NCBI RefSeq assembly: GCF_030817215.1
Contig: NZ_JAUSZA010000001.1
Span: 3,942,501-4,006,500 of the forward strand
Reading direction: 5' to 3'
Origin: Paenibacillus sp. V4I3
Lineage (GTDB): Bacteria > Bacillota > Bacilli > Paenibacillales > NBRC-103111
DNA length: 64,000 bases
The position numbers and the translations under genes were made by a program. Positions 1 to 9,259 of the stretch are shown piece after piece. The notes under the pieces were generated by a model that worked only from the letters and a program-made list of their open reading frames with translations, was not told the DNA's origin and did no database searches. Within the stretch, counting starts at the first letter, position 1. Every line of letters starts with the position of its first letter.

Positions 1-24
1 TTGGTTCCAAGTAGGAATCCCCCT

Positions 25-1383
25 TTATTTCTTTAGTCGGTTGCCGGGGAATGTTAGAAACACACTCGTGCCTTTCCCTGGCGCACTGCTTAATTCCAAG
101 GCCCCCCCATGTTTCTTCATTACACTGTAGCAATAAGCGAGCCCAAGTCCAAAGTTGCTATGACTGCCGCTTTTGGTCGTATAAAACGGTTCTAATACTT
201 GCTTCAGCACGGATTTCTCCATGCCTATTCCGTTATCTCTTATTTCCAAAATAATGTTCTTTTTAGCATGAAATGCTTTAATTGTAAGTTCGCCGCCTTT
301 GGGCATGGCTTCTACCGCATTCATGAGTACATTCGTTAACGTTTCAGCAATTTGCATGGGATCTAATTGAAGAATTAAGTTCTCAGGGGTGCTTTGATTC
401 ACCTGAATTATACTTAGGTAAGGTCCAAGAGGAAGAAGGACTTCCTTAATAAGCTCCGCTACATCGATTGAAGATACCCGAAGAGGGAGCTCCTGTGTTT
501 GTTCATGTACTCGGCTAATCATGTCACGGATATGCATGGAAGCCCCCATAACGACATCGATGTCCTGCATAAGTTCCGGTTGATTCGTTTCCTCGGCATG
601 TTGTTTCATTTTCTCGAGGAACAAACGCATTTTCCCGACATCATTCTTAATCGAATGGTTTAAAATCGCGGTTCCCGATGTGATGGCGCGGAGCGTCGAG
701 TCCAGCTTGCGACGTTCGATGAGCAGACGCATTCCGAGAAAACCATATTTGAAAAAGGTAAACACGAAAAAAGGCACAACGAAAGCAAGGATCCATACGT
801 GATAGACCCACATACGGTAAAAACCGAAGCTTGGCATAACGTAATTAAGTATGCCTACACAAAGGATAGGCGGAAGGAGGGCTAAGCAGGTGAACAAATG
901 AGTCCGCTTCATAGCCGGAAGCCGTTCTGTTTTGATTACAATAAGTACAGCACCTATGAAAATATAAGGAATAACCCAGGAGGCTACGATGGGAAAGTCA
1001 ATGGGCATTTCCTCCGTATAACTGGCTGTGAAAAGGATGCAGGCAATTGGAGGAATGAGTAGTCCTATTGGCAGCCACGTTTGAATAGCCGGTTTCTGCC
1101 AGGACGCGTTATATCTCAAAGAAAGCATGGCAAATGAATACGGCAAGCCATAGTAAGATATTAGTGAGCTGATGCCCATGACGCGATAAAGTAGAGCACT
1201 AATGGATGGGTTGGGTACTGTTTGCTGGATATAGGGGATAAAGGTTTCAGACAAAACGGCAGCAAGGGCGCCGAAGCCACCGGTAAAAGCAATAGCGCTC
1301 ATCCAGCGCATTGTACTGGATCGTGGATCTACCATGACAAGCCCCAACGCGATGATCCAGAGTGCAAATAGAACGAAAAGCAT
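25..1383 (-). CDS. Orphan membrane sensor histidine kinase
   Basis: Predicted 452-residue sensor kinase that would autophosphorylate a histidine and pass phosphate to an unseen response regulator. The N-terminal half has about seven hydrophobic segments; the C-terminal half holds a phospho-acceptor region (LNHSIKND, His near residue 245), an N box (TNVLMNAVEAMPKGG), a G1 box (DNGIGM) and a G2 box (GLGLAYCYSV), so the ATPase domain looks complete. The start is set at the ATG at 1383 because GGAGG lies 6 bases upstream; the frame stays open 23 codons further but has no ribosome site there. No regulator gene is adjacent. In spore formers orphan kinases of this kind can feed the Spo0F/Spo0A phosphorelay, but that is inference. 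It is divergent from the CPBP protease gene. Confidence 0.85.
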   Translation of the reverse strand: MLFVLFALWIIALGLVMVDPRSSTMRWMSAIAFTGGFGALAAVLSETFIPYIQQTVPNPSISALLYRVMGISSLISYYGLPYSFAMLSLRYNASWQKPAIQTWLPIGLLIPPIACILFTASYTEEMPIDFPIVASWVIPYIFIGAVLIVIKTERLPAMKRTHLFTCLALLPPILCVGILNYVMPSFGFYRMWVYHVWILAFVVPFFVFTFFKYGFLGMRLLIERRKLDSTLRAITSGTAILNHSIKNDVGKMRLFLEKMKQHAEETNQPELMQDIDVVMGASMHIRDMISRVHEQTQELPLRVSSIDVAELIKEVLLPLGPYLSIIQVNQSTPENLILQLDPMQIAETLTNVLMNAVEAMPKGGELTIKAFHAKKNIILEIRDNGIGMEKSVLKQVLEPFYTTKSGSHSNFGLGLAYCYSVMKKHGGALELSSAPGKGTSVFLTFPGNRLKK

Positions 1384-1425
1384 GTTTCCTCCGTCAAATG
1401 AATCAGATGTTTCTTCTATTGTGGC

Positions 1426-2427
1426 ATGGAGCCAACATTTGCACAAGAGCATCCTTTCCTTCGTAAGTTGGCAGGAAATAGGCGATTATTCTCGAATAAG
1501 TGGTTTAGAAGGGAGTGGAACCTTATTGAGGTAAAGAAGCGAAAGTCCTTATCCATTCTAACGATTGTGGGTAAAGTACTATTAACCCTCGTTTTCATTG
1601 TTGTGATTACCGTGTTATTATCGATCGTAGCCGCGGTTGTAGCGATTCTGAGGCATCCTGCTCATGATATTAGTATGGCAGGAGTTGCTGGGGATCCATT
1701 CTTTATAAAAGCAGCTTTATGGGCGCAAATTATCGGTTTTATTAGCGGTGTTGTTCTTTCATATGCTATTTTCGAAAGACGTAAAGGCTGGACACTTGGA
1801 CTTCATACTCACCTGCTTGGCAGAAGATTCGGAGAAGGCTTCACTGCAGGCGCATTACTTATTACGATCAGCAGTGCAGGGATATGGCTGCTGGGTGGGA
1901 TTAAGATCGTATCGTTTCAATGGACTGGAACGCTCGGGCTCGAACTGACGTGGGGGTTTTTACTCTTCGTAGGGGTTGCTGTTAATGAAGAATTATTCGC
2001 ACGCGGCTATTTACAAGGACTGGTGAAGGAAAGGTTCGGTACCCTATCTGGCATAACGGTTTCGACTGTTGTATTTGCTTTTTTGCATACATTTAATCCA
2101 GGTATGTGGAGTTCGCCGCTTCCAATCATGAATTTACTGCTTGCAGGCCTATTGTTCGCCTTATGTCGAGAGTACTCGGGCGGTTTATGGATGCCGATAG
2201 GAATGCACTTGTCTTGGAATTTTTTTCAAGGCTGTATCCTCGGATTCGAAGTATCCGGTACACCGATGCCGTCGCTCATTAAGACCGAGATACAGGGAAC
2301 TTCGCTTGTTTCAGGGGCGGGTTTTGGGGCTGAAGGCAGCTTGGTCACTAGCATAATCCTTGTACTTGGAATTGTTATGATATCTACATACTATCAAAGA
2401 TGTGCTAGGCAATTGCAAATGAATTAA
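1426..2427 (+). CDS. CPBP-family intramembrane metalloprotease
   Basis: Multi-pass membrane protein of 333 residues with the CPBP (Abi/Rce1-like) protease signature: a glutamate pair in VAVNEELFARGYLQG, a conserved FAFLH segment (Phe..His) and a second His/Asn motif near the end (IGMHLSWNFFQG). These residues form the membrane-embedded metal site in the family, whose substrates in bacteria are mostly unknown. The start is uncertain: the first in-frame ATG lies at 1426, overlapping the kinase leader, and the soluble, basic first 42 residues precede the first membrane segment. No better in-frame start with a ribosome site is seen. No clear operon partner. Confidence 0.85.
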   Translation: MEPTFAQEHPFLRKLAGNRRLFSNKWFRREWNLIEVKKRKSLSILTIVGKVLLTLVFIVVITVLLSIVAAVVAILRHPAHDISMAGVAGDPFFIKAALWAQIIGFISGVVLSYAIFERRKGWTLGLHTHLLGRRFGEGFTAGALLITISSAGIWLLGGIKIVSFQWTGTLGLELTWGFLLFVGVAVNEELFARGYLQGLVKERFGTLSGITVSTVVFAFLHTFNPGMWSSPLPIMNLLLAGLLFALCREYSGGLWMPIGMHLSWNFFQGCILGFEVSGTPMPSLIKTEIQGTSLVSGAGFGAEGSLVTSIILVLGIVMISTYYQRCARQLQMN

Positions 2428-2474
2428 GTAATGCTTAAGAAAACAAGAACTGCAAAACACAAAGGAGGATTATC

Positions 2475-3455
2475 ATGAGTCAGTACGAGATTATCAACAG
2501 CGAGTGGGACGGGGAGTCGACCCTTCGCCTAGTCGACCATCATGCACAGGCTGAGGCCGAAATCATCCCGGCTGTCGGATTGCATCTGTTCCGCTTCGAT
2601 GTGCGGAACCATGCCTACATCGCGAAGCCAGCCAGCTTGGCTGAGCTTCGCGTCAAGTCTTCGCGCTACGGCGTGCCCATTCTGTTCCCGCCGGGGCGCG
2701 TCAAGCTCGCGGCCTTCTCATTCGGAGGCCGCGAGTACAGGCTCCCCGCGAATCGGGAGCCGGACCACGCCCACGGCGAGCTGCGCGAGCGGCCGTGGAA
2801 GGTCATTGCCAGCGGCGCGGATGCCGCCGGCGGGGCCTATGTCTCCGCGGAGTTCGACTTCGCGGAGCATCCGGACATGCTGGCGTATTATCCACACGCC
2901 GCATGCTTTCGCTTCACGTACCGTCTGAAGGACGGTACGCTGTCACTCAGCGGTGAAATCGCCAACCGCAGCGGTGAAACGATGCCGCTATCTCTTGGCT
3001 TTCACCCGTACTTCGCGTTCGCGAAGGGCGAAGCCAACCGCGTACGGGTCGTGATCCCCGCGGCGGCGGAGTGGCCGCTCAGCGCGGATGGTTACGCGGC
3101 GGCGGAGCCCGCGTCTTCGCCGCTCACTGCGGCGCTGCAGCATGGCACGCTCGTCACGGAGCTGCCGAATTACCCAGGCGGCTCGCAGATGCTCAGCATC
3201 GAGCCGGGGCCGCAAACCTGCGAGCTTCAGTATGAAGCTCGGGGGACTAAGCTCGTGTACGACATGGGAGACAAGTTTCCCATTCACGTGCTTTTCACAG
3301 CGCCATGGGCGGAAGCTGTGTCGCTTGAACCTTATACAAGTATCATGAACGTGTTCAACGAGCCCTTTTCGCCAGAAATTTCAGGTGCCCAAGGCTTAGC
3401 TGCGGGAGAATCATTCAAATTCAAGTGGTCAATCCATATTGAACCATTGCAGTAA
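2475..3455 (+). CDS. Aldose 1-epimerase (mutarotase) family protein
   Basis: A 326-residue protein of the galactose mutarotase-like superfamily, which interconverts sugar anomers in the cytoplasm. Family features seen: an early RYGVPILFPPGR stretch, the conserved SLGFHPYF histidine motif, and a late LEPYTSIMN segment carrying the expected acidic residue. AAAGGAGG sits 7 bases before the ATG. The middle of the gene (about 2580-3250) is strikingly GC rich compared with its neighbours; similar patches occur in xseA and at the end of metG, so this is not by itself a sign of transfer. It stands alone and ends at a strong terminator shared with the converging YmaF-like gene. Confidence 0.85.
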   Translation: MSQYEIINSEWDGESTLRLVDHHAQAEAEIIPAVGLHLFRFDVRNHAYIAKPASLAELRVKSSRYGVPILFPPGRVKLAAFSFGGREYRLPANREPDHAHGELRERPWKVIASGADAAGGAYVSAEFDFAEHPDMLAYYPHAACFRFTYRLKDGTLSLSGEIANRSGETMPLSLGFHPYFAFAKGEANRVRVVIPAAAEWPLSADGYAAAEPASSPLTAALQHGTLVTELPNYPGGSQMLSIEPGPQTCELQYEARGTKLVYDMGDKFPIHVLFTAPWAEAVSLEPYTSIMNVFNEPFSPEISGAQGLAAGESFKFKWSIHIEPLQ

Positions 3456-3460
3456 CACCC

Positions 3461-3510
3461 AAAAAAGAGTCAAGGAAAGGCATATCAGCCTTCTAACTTG
3501 ACTCTTTTTC
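3461..3510. terminator. Bidirectional rho-independent terminator
   Basis: An inverted repeat (AAAAAAGAGTCAAG against CTTGACTCTTTTTC) with an inner AAGG/CCTT pairing has an A run on one side and a T run on the other. It can end transcripts of the epimerase gene from the left and of the YmaF-like gene from the right. Confidence 0.85.
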
Positions 3511-3529
3511 TTTTCCGTCCCATGAGTAC

Positions 3530-3913
3530 TCACCAAGACTCATAGCTAAGACCAACAGATGAATAACCAGCATAACTGTGCCGGTGCAGCTCCTGGATAA
3601 GACCTTCTATTTGCTTAGATTTAACCAGTGCTCCCCCTCGTGAGGTGTTATAAGCATTCAGTTCGACGGTGCCATCTAGTAAATGAAAATGAGTTCCATC
3701 CTGAAGTGCTATGGGAGGCCCTGTCGTACCATAATAGGCATGATAATGGCCATATCGGATGCCGGAAATGCCTTGGTATTGATGCACGTGATTGTCATAA
3801 GCCGTACCGTTTACACTAAACGTATATAGTCGCAATAAGTGATGATGGTTTAAATCTTCTGATGTTATAATTTTAAAGAAATGAACATGAGCAGGTGGTA
3901 TACGTGGGTGCAT
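3530..3913 (-). CDS. YmaF-family histidine-rich protein
   Basis: A 127-residue protein with regularly spaced histidines (HVHFFK, LNHHHLL, NHVHQYQ, GHYHAYY, THFHLLDG), which matches the YmaF family of Gram-positive bacteria, whose function is not known; metal binding is a guess from the histidines. The ATG at 3913 is the only possible start: a stop codon lies six codons upstream in frame. The start is preceded directly by a run of ten G on the coding strand that can act as the ribosome site and can also pair into a hairpin. It lies downstream of the LtaS-like gene on the same strand, about 60 bases away. Confidence 0.75.
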   Translation of the reverse strand: MHPRIPPAHVHFFKIITSEDLNHHHLLRLYTFSVNGTAYDNHVHQYQGISGIRYGHYHAYYGTTGPPIALQDGTHFHLLDGTVELNAYNTSRGGALVKSKQIEGLIQELHRHSYAGYSSVGLSYESW

Positions 3914-3914
3914 G

Positions 3915-3961
3915 CCCCCCCCCCTCGGCTACAGGATATGCTTCATCCTATTCGAGGGGGG
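3915..3961 (-). promoter_or_regulatory. G10 tract in a hairpin before the YmaF-like start
   Basis: On the minus strand GCCCCCCTCG at 3953-3962 can pair with CGAGGGGGG inside the ten-G run at 3915-3924, which touches the ATG of the YmaF-like gene. The G run is the only candidate ribosome site, so the hairpin would hide it. The structure may also slow or stop transcription coming from the LtaS-like gene, although no U run follows. Confidence 0.5.
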
Positions 3962-3973
3962 CTAGAGTCATGA

Positions 3974-6061
3974 CTATTGGAGCGGATAAAAATTGGATTG
4001 GCCGATCTTCATCTTTTTATCATCATAAATACGTACTTCGACTTGGTGAGGTTTTCCAGCCTCCAAAGGTGGGTTCTCTGACAGATCAACATAAAGCGTA
4101 TCTTCACCATCGAAATTGGATTTAAACACTACTCCGTCAATATATACATTGCAGGAGGAATAAAAGGGCTTACCAACAACCTGGAGTTTGTTTTCACTTT
4201 GACTCACCTTTGTTATAACGGGATCGCCGTAACCCAAGGTGTAGCCTGGTTGTACAATCGAGTTTTTAAAGCCTTTAGCTTCATAGCCATATCGGCCTCC
4301 GAATAAGTTGTCGTATTGAAGCTTCATATAGTCGGTAAGATCACTTTCCTTGATTTGATACTTGTCCCACATCTCATTTGGCGGAATAACAGGAATTTTT
4401 TGCGACAATTGGTAGAGATAGTCTGTGTAGTAACTGCCCTGAACACCAGCCATTTGAAGAACCTTGGGACCTAGAAAGGATGGGCTGATCTTTAGATCCT
4501 TCTTCTCTTGATCCGCAGGCAGGAAATTGTTCCAAATTAAGAAAGGCGTGTAATGTGTCTTCGTGTACAAATCTGGATCATCAGGAAGGACATATTTAGC
4601 ATCGCGATAAACCTTATAATTTTCCTCGAAAAAAGGTAAATGATCTCCAAAAAAGAGAATGATCGTTGGCTCTGACTTTCTTGAGTAATAGTCCACTAGG
4701 GACTGAAGCGCTTTGTCAGTACCCGAGATACCCTGGGCGTATGTCTCCAAAATACCTTTGGATTCAGGTGTAATATCTCCTTTTACTTCAATCGTGTTTT
4801 TGATGAATTTCCCTGGTTTGAAGGGATGATGATTCTCCATTGTGTTCGCGAAAATGAAATCAGGCCCGTCGCTTTTCTCCGTTTCCTCAATAATCTTTTT
4901 TACAACAGCTCGGTCCGCATAGTTCGGTCCTTCAAAATCATTTGGGAAAAACTCACTGGCGATGAACCGTGAAAATCCAAAATGCTTATACACCTTTCTG
5001 CTGTCGAAAAAATAACTAAAGAATGGATTAATGGAAGTAGCGGTATAACCCTGCCTTGTCGTTATACTGGCTAAAGAGTCAACACCATGATTCATATACT
5101 CGATGTAAGGTAATATTTTATCAGGTGATTTCCCAAAGAATCGCATGGAATTACTTGATAAGACTTCAAATTCAACATTTGCAGTGCTGCCTCCGAATTG
5201 TGGAGATAACATCCAACCGCTGGTGAATGTTTTTTGCAGCTGATGTAAATTCGGAATAGGATCTCGACTAAACGAGATATTTTTCATAATCGTAGGATCC
5301 CAAAAAGCTTCTCCAAGCACCACAATGATGTTTGGCTTTTTGTCATTTACCGCTTTTTTCTCTGGGAGTTGTTCCAGAATGGAGGTAACGGCTTTTTTGT
5401 TATAACCATCCGGTTTTGCGACCTTTAGAAAACCTAACATTTGTACAGAGGAATACAAGTATCCATTCTCGTCGTAGGTGATCGTTTGATCCCAAGGCAC
5501 CGTATAAATGCCATATAAATTCATGAAAGGAATCGGCTTGTCCGTATAAAGACTGGTTGCCATGATGATGGCAATAACAGCATAAATACTACGTTCAATC
5601 CAAGTTAATTGGATACGTCGATGCAGGAAAACCAAATGAAATAATAAAGCAATTATCACGAGGAAGATCACAACGGTACCCATTATTCTAAAATTCAGAT
5701 ACCCTTGCAAAAATGCTTTGTACTCAACAATTTGATTATTAAATACAAGGTCCCATGGATAATAAGGCGCTCCAATGGCTTTTAATTTACTGCCGCTAAT
5801 TGCTCCTAGAGGAAGCAAAATCGAACAAAGCATCCAAAAGGGTAAGCGGCTCCGACCTGTTAATGCAATAAGGAACAAATACATAGTACCAACAACAAAG
5901 TAGGCAAGAACCATGGAAAGTGGGTGAGACACGACCCATTTATGAAGTTCATCATAGGAGCCTCTTTCTAAGTATTCAACCATGCCCATCAGTAGAAAAG
6001 GTAATACAATAATCAAAATGCGAGAGGGTACATGCTTAAGTATTTGACGTAAATTAGTCAT
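3974..6061 (-). CDS. LTA synthase-like phosphoglycerol transferase
   Basis: A 695-residue membrane enzyme of the LtaS/alkaline-phosphatase superfamily, which moves glycerol-phosphate from phosphatidylglycerol to growing polymer or glycolipid outside the cell. About five membrane segments fill the first 190 residues. The outer sulfatase-like domain shows the metal-site glutamate (VVLGEAFWDPT), the likely threonine nucleophile in GGSTANVEFEVLS, and the late FFGDHLPFF motif. An additional C-terminal part of about 100 residues looks beta-rich and may bind the envelope. CAGGAG lies 8 bases before the start. Lipoteichoic acid polymerase, primase or another phosphoglycerol transferase cannot be told apart by eye. 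Confidence 0.88.
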   Translation of the reverse strand: MTNLRQILKHVPSRILIIVLPFLLMGMVEYLERGSYDELHKWVVSHPLSMVLAYFVVGTMYLFLIALTGRSRLPFWMLCSILLPLGAISGSKLKAIGAPYYPWDLVFNNQIVEYKAFLQGYLNFRIMGTVVIFLVIIALLFHLVFLHRRIQLTWIERSIYAVIAIIMATSLYTDKPIPFMNLYGIYTVPWDQTITYDENGYLYSSVQMLGFLKVAKPDGYNKKAVTSILEQLPEKKAVNDKKPNIIVVLGEAFWDPTIMKNISFSRDPIPNLHQLQKTFTSGWMLSPQFGGSTANVEFEVLSSNSMRFFGKSPDKILPYIEYMNHGVDSLASITTRQGYTATSINPFFSYFFDSRKVYKHFGFSRFIASEFFPNDFEGPNYADRAVVKKIIEETEKSDGPDFIFANTMENHHPFKPGKFIKNTIEVKGDITPESKGILETYAQGISGTDKALQSLVDYYSRKSEPTIILFFGDHLPFFEENYKVYRDAKYVLPDDPDLYTKTHYTPFLIWNNFLPADQEKKDLKISPSFLGPKVLQMAGVQGSYYTDYLYQLSQKIPVIPPNEMWDKYQIKESDLTDYMKLQYDNLFGGRYGYEAKGFKNSIVQPGYTLGYGDPVITKVSQSENKLQVVGKPFYSSCNVYIDGVVFKSNFDGEDTLYVDLSENPPLEAGKPHQVEVRIYDDKKMKIGQSNFYPLQ

Positions 6062-6139
6062 TCGTTGAACTCCTGTTCTATATGAGCCAGTTCCATTCGT
6101 CCATTATCTTATATTTTCGAAAAAGATGAAAGATAGCCC

Positions 6140-6168
6140 TTGACAGCCATAACTATAACATTTATCAT
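6140..6168 (+). promoter_or_regulatory. SigA-type promoter of the MFS gene
   Basis: TTGACA at 6140-6145 is followed after 17 bases by TATCAT at 6163-6168, a near-consensus vegetative promoter about 115 bases before the MFS start. Confidence 0.75.
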
Positions 6169-6213
6169 TACAGTTAATTGTTATGAAAAATATTACAGTT
6201 AGTTGATTGTAAT
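6167..6213 (+). promoter_or_regulatory. Putative operator repeats in the MFS leader
   Basis: TTACAGTTAATTG and TTACAGTTAGTTG occur 25-26 bases apart just after the -10 box. The second copy lies in an inverted repeat (TTACA-N10-TGTAA) and the first in an imperfect palindrome. This is the layout of a MarR- or TetR-type operator around the transcription start; no regulator gene is next to it. Confidence 0.45.
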
Positions 6214-6284
6214 TGTTTTTTCCAGTCAATATAAGAAACTCTTATGATAAAATGGCTGGAGACATAGAAAATGGAGGTGGAACC

Positions 6285-7676
6285 ATGCAGCATGTTGCTA
6301 CAGCAACAGACATGACACAAGAGAAGGTTATAGATGCCAAGAAGGCTGTGCCATGGATTATTTTTCTTATTTTTTTCGCTGTGTTGAACGAAACCGTTTT
6401 TAACGTTTCCACGCCAGCGATCGCCAAGCAATACGCGATTACCCCGACAGGTGTGAGTTGGGTACTCACCACATTTATTATTTTCTTTGGGATAGGCTCG
6501 GTTATTTATGGCCGCTTATCCGATATTTTCAGCTTGAAAAAGCTAATTGTTGCAGGAATCGTTATTTATAGTGTAGGTTCTGCTCTGGGCTTTCTTCTTC
6601 AAGCTTGGTATCCAGCCGTTATTTTTGCCCGCGCGGTTCAAGGTGCAGGCGCATCAGCTATTCCGGCATTAATCATGGTCGTGGTGGCTCGATACTTTTC
6701 ACCTTCGGATCGGGGGAAAATATTCGGAATTTTAACATCTACCGTATCATTTGCTATTGCAGTAGGCCCCGTTGTTGGCGGATTTGTCTCATCAACCTTG
6801 CATTGGACATATCTATTTATCATTCCACTATTTACACTGATTTCAATTCCTTTCTTCAGACAGATATTACCTGAGGAGAAGCGCAAAGAAGGCAGTGTCG
6901 ACATTCTTGGTGCGGTCCTCGTTGCTTTTTCCGTGGCGGGTATCACGGTATATTTATCATTCCCTCATTGGTACTATTTGGCCGCGAGTGTGGTCTTATT
7001 TATTTGGTTCGTTGCTCATATTCGCCGAGCTAAAGAGCCTTTTATCGAGCCTGCCTTGTTCCGTAACAAGCTGCTTCGTGGCGGTTTGATCGTTGGTTTT
7101 CTCATTTTCTGTACAGTGATGGGTATTATGTTTGTTATTCCTTTGATGCTGGCGACAGTAAATGACTTGAGTACGAGTATGATCGGTCTCATTCTGTTCC
7201 CTGGTGCCATTTGCGCTGTTGTGTTCGGAACAATAGGCGGTAATTTAGCAGACAAGAAGGGAAATAACTTCGTTGTATACATTGGAATGGGGCTTTTGTT
7301 TGTAAGTCTCGCGGCTATTGCCCTCACGGTAGGTCATTCCCCTTGGCTCATTTCAGCTGCATTGCTTCCCACCTATGTTGGTTTTTCCTTTATTCAGACG
7401 GCTTTAGCTAACCGTGTTTCCTTGACGCTGGAAGTGCATGAGACGGGTGTAGGGATGGGCTTGTTCAACCTCATTTCGTTTATCTCAGGCGCAGTAGGAA
7501 CGGCACTTGTTGCCAAACTGTTAGATGGCGGCATGATGGATTTTTACAAGAATCCGGTTTTGAGTACGATAAAAGCTGTACCGTATAGCAATCTTCTCCT
7601 TATTTTTGCCGCAGTAGTGATTATTAGTGCTTTATTTTACAAGCAAATATTTGGGAAGAAGCTACACACAGCTTAA
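6285..7676 (+). CDS. MFS drug/metabolite efflux transporter
   Basis: A 463-residue membrane protein with 12-14 hydrophobic segments and the major-facilitator motif A loop (GSVIYGRLSDIFSLKKL), resembling proton-driven DHA2-type multidrug exporters. Other family marks: FARAVQGAGASAIPAL in the fourth segment and VGPVVGG in the fifth (motif C type), which is typical of antiporters. The ATG at 6285 is chosen because GGAGGTGG precedes it by 5 bases; an earlier open frame from 6213 has no ribosome site and overlaps the operator region. Transported compound unknown. Transcribed alone, from its own promoter to its own terminator. Confidence 0.88.
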   Translation: MQHVATATDMTQEKVIDAKKAVPWIIFLIFFAVLNETVFNVSTPAIAKQYAITPTGVSWVLTTFIIFFGIGSVIYGRLSDIFSLKKLIVAGIVIYSVGSALGFLLQAWYPAVIFARAVQGAGASAIPALIMVVVARYFSPSDRGKIFGILTSTVSFAIAVGPVVGGFVSSTLHWTYLFIIPLFTLISIPFFRQILPEEKRKEGSVDILGAVLVAFSVAGITVYLSFPHWYYLAASVVLFIWFVAHIRRAKEPFIEPALFRNKLLRGGLIVGFLIFCTVMGIMFVIPLMLATVNDLSTSMIGLILFPGAICAVVFGTIGGNLADKKGNNFVVYIGMGLLFVSLAAIALTVGHSPWLISAALLPTYVGFSFIQTALANRVSLTLEVHETGVGMGLFNLISFISGAVGTALVAKLLDGGMMDFYKNPVLSTIKAVPYSNLLLIFAAVVIISALFYKQIFGKKLHTA

Positions 7677-7693
7677 TCCTTTCGTGTATAAAA

Positions 7694-7735
7694 TAAAAAA
7701 CCGACTACTTCTCAATTATGAGAGAGTCGGTTTTT
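7694..7735. terminator. Bidirectional terminator
   Basis: AAAAAACCGACT pairs with AGTCGGTTTTT around an inner CTC/GAG stem. It separates the converging MFS and DsbA-like genes. Confidence 0.88.
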
Positions 7736-7742
7736 GTTTGTT

Positions 7743-8387
7743 TTAAGCTTCTTCTTCCGTTTGCTCCTCACTGATTTGCTGCAGGGCTTGCAGGAAAGTG
7801 GCCGAAGGCTGAGCGCCAGTAAGTGCATATTTACGATTGATTACGAAAAAGGGAACTCCCGAAACTCCAGCTTGTCTGGCAAAATCAAGATCCTCCTCGA
7901 CCTGCTCTAACCCTTCCTTTACATTTAAACGAGTGGAGGTTTGTTCCCGATTCATGCCGAGTTTTTCAGCAAAATCAAGCAAAACATCCACATTCCCAAT
8001 ATCTTTTCCATCTTCAAAGTAAGCTTTAAATAAACCGTCAACAAGATCTTTTTTATGATCTTCCGGTGCGATAGCGATGAGCTGATGCGCCTTTAATGTA
8101 TTTGGCATCTTCTCAACTTTGGAGAAATCGAAATATAAACCGGACGCTTCACCAGCCTTTGTAACCTGCTGCAGCATGCCGCTAAGCTTGGCTTCATCTG
8201 CCCGGACCTTTTGGAGCATAACATCACGGAAAGGTGATCCCTCTGGAGGTGTTGAAGGGTCTAGTTGGTACGCACGATAGTGGATTTCAACAGGCTCCGA
8301 TGTAAAATTGGCTAATGCGTCAGTTAAATTCTTTTTACCAATTCGGCACCATGGACAAACAATATCTTGAAATATTTCAATAATCAT
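7743..8387 (-). CDS. DsbA-family oxidoreductase (FrnE-like)
   Basis: A 214-residue thioredoxin-fold protein with the active-site CPWC motif at residues 11-14 (FQDIVCPWCRIGKKNL) and the cis-proline region GVSGVPFFVINRKYALTGAQ, the hallmark of the cytoplasmic FrnE branch of DsbA-like thiol oxidoreductases/isomerases. There is no signal peptide, so it should act in the cytosol. The ATG at 8387 has AAAGGAG 8 bases upstream and is preferred over the longer frame. It follows the AraC-type regulator gene on the same strand with a 50-base gap, so the two may share a transcript. Confidence 0.9.
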   Translation of the reverse strand: MIIEIFQDIVCPWCRIGKKNLTDALANFTSEPVEIHYRAYQLDPSTPPEGSPFRDVMLQKVRADEAKLSGMLQQVTKAGEASGLYFDFSKVEKMPNTLKAHQLIAIAPEDHKKDLVDGLFKAYFEDGKDIGNVDVLLDFAEKLGMNREQTSTRLNVKEGLEQVEEDLDFARQAGVSGVPFFVINRKYALTGAQPSATFLQALQQISEEQTEEEA

Positions 8388-8437
8388 AGAATAGACTCCT
8401 TTAATGAATGAATAGTAACTATTTTTATTATAGCACA

Positions 8438-9259
8438 CTAATTCATTTGCCTAAACCGCTCAGGTGTGAGTCCGACATGCTTGCGAAAACTCGCGACAAA
8501 GTGGCTTGTATCTCGGAACCCTACTTGCTCAGCCACATCCTTGACGGTCTGATGCTGCTGTTTCAATAGCATCTCTTTGGATTTGCGAAGACGCATCATA
8601 ATTAAATAGGAATAAGGGGATAGCCCAAATGCATGCTGAAACAGTGTATTCATGTGTCTAGGTGTAATCTCTAGGATACGAGCCATTTCTTCAAGTCCGA
8701 TATCAGGGTTATGGTAGTGACTTTCAAGCCAAATCAATAATGGTTGCAGCTGGACCATTTGATTGCGAATAGAGGCGCGGTTATTGATTTGTCCATGCTT
8801 CTTTAGCTGAATTAGAAAGTGATATAAATCCGCTGAGGCTTCATACCCCGAATATTCGAGGGCTGCATCCATATTGGCTAAAATTCGTCCTATTTCCCCT
8901 TGCAGCGGACCTTCCTCATCCCAACGAAAAATTGCAGACTCCATTAAATCAAAGGAACGAAGCATGGCAGCTGCACAGGTCCCTCCGAATGTGACATATT
9001 GCGTGCACCATTGTTCAGTTACAGCCCAATAAGAATGAGGTACACCTGGAAGCAGCAATACCCCTGAACCTTTTGATAAGCGGAATTTTTTCCCTTCCAT
9101 AGTGAATTCCCCTTCACCTGAATAAGTTTGCAGCCAATGGTAACTAGGAAACCCCTCAGGTCTTAATAACTTTTCTTGATCCTCATGGTGACCAATGCTT
9201 TCAATAAATAATGGAAACGGTTGCGCCGTTGAAGGCATTAATTCATATCTTTTATGCAT
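8438..9259 (-). CDS. AraC-family transcriptional regulator
   Basis: A 273-residue regulator with an N-terminal cupin-like effector domain (residues about 20-100, including FRLSKGSGVLLLPGVPH) and a C-terminal double helix-turn-helix of AraC type (VKDVAEQVGFRDTSHFVASFRK and the terminal GLTPERFRQ). Such proteins sense sugars or other small molecules. It is divergent from the beta-galactosidase gene with a 125-base gap that should contain both promoters, so local control of galactoside use is the simplest reading. The start ATG has only a moderate ribosome site. Confidence 0.88.
   Translation of the reverse strand: MHKRYELMPSTAQPFPLFIESIGHHEDQEKLLRPEGFPSYHWLQTYSGEGEFTMEGKKFRLSKGSGVLLLPGVPHSYWAVTEQWCTQYVTFGGTCAAAMLRSFDLMESAIFRWDEEGPLQGEIGRILANMDAALEYSGYEASADLYHFLIQLKKHGQINNRASIRNQMVQLQPLLIWLESHYHNPDIGLEEMARILEITPRHMNTLFQHAFGLSPYSYLIMMRLRKSKEMLLKQQHQTVKDVAEQVGFRDTSHFVASFRKHVGLTPERFRQMN

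Noticed and set aside
2580..3250. GC-rich patch in the aldose epimerase gene as a sign of transfer
   Set aside because: Equally GC-rich patches occur in the core gene xseA (39650-40500) and in the end of metG, so composition alone does not support transfer.
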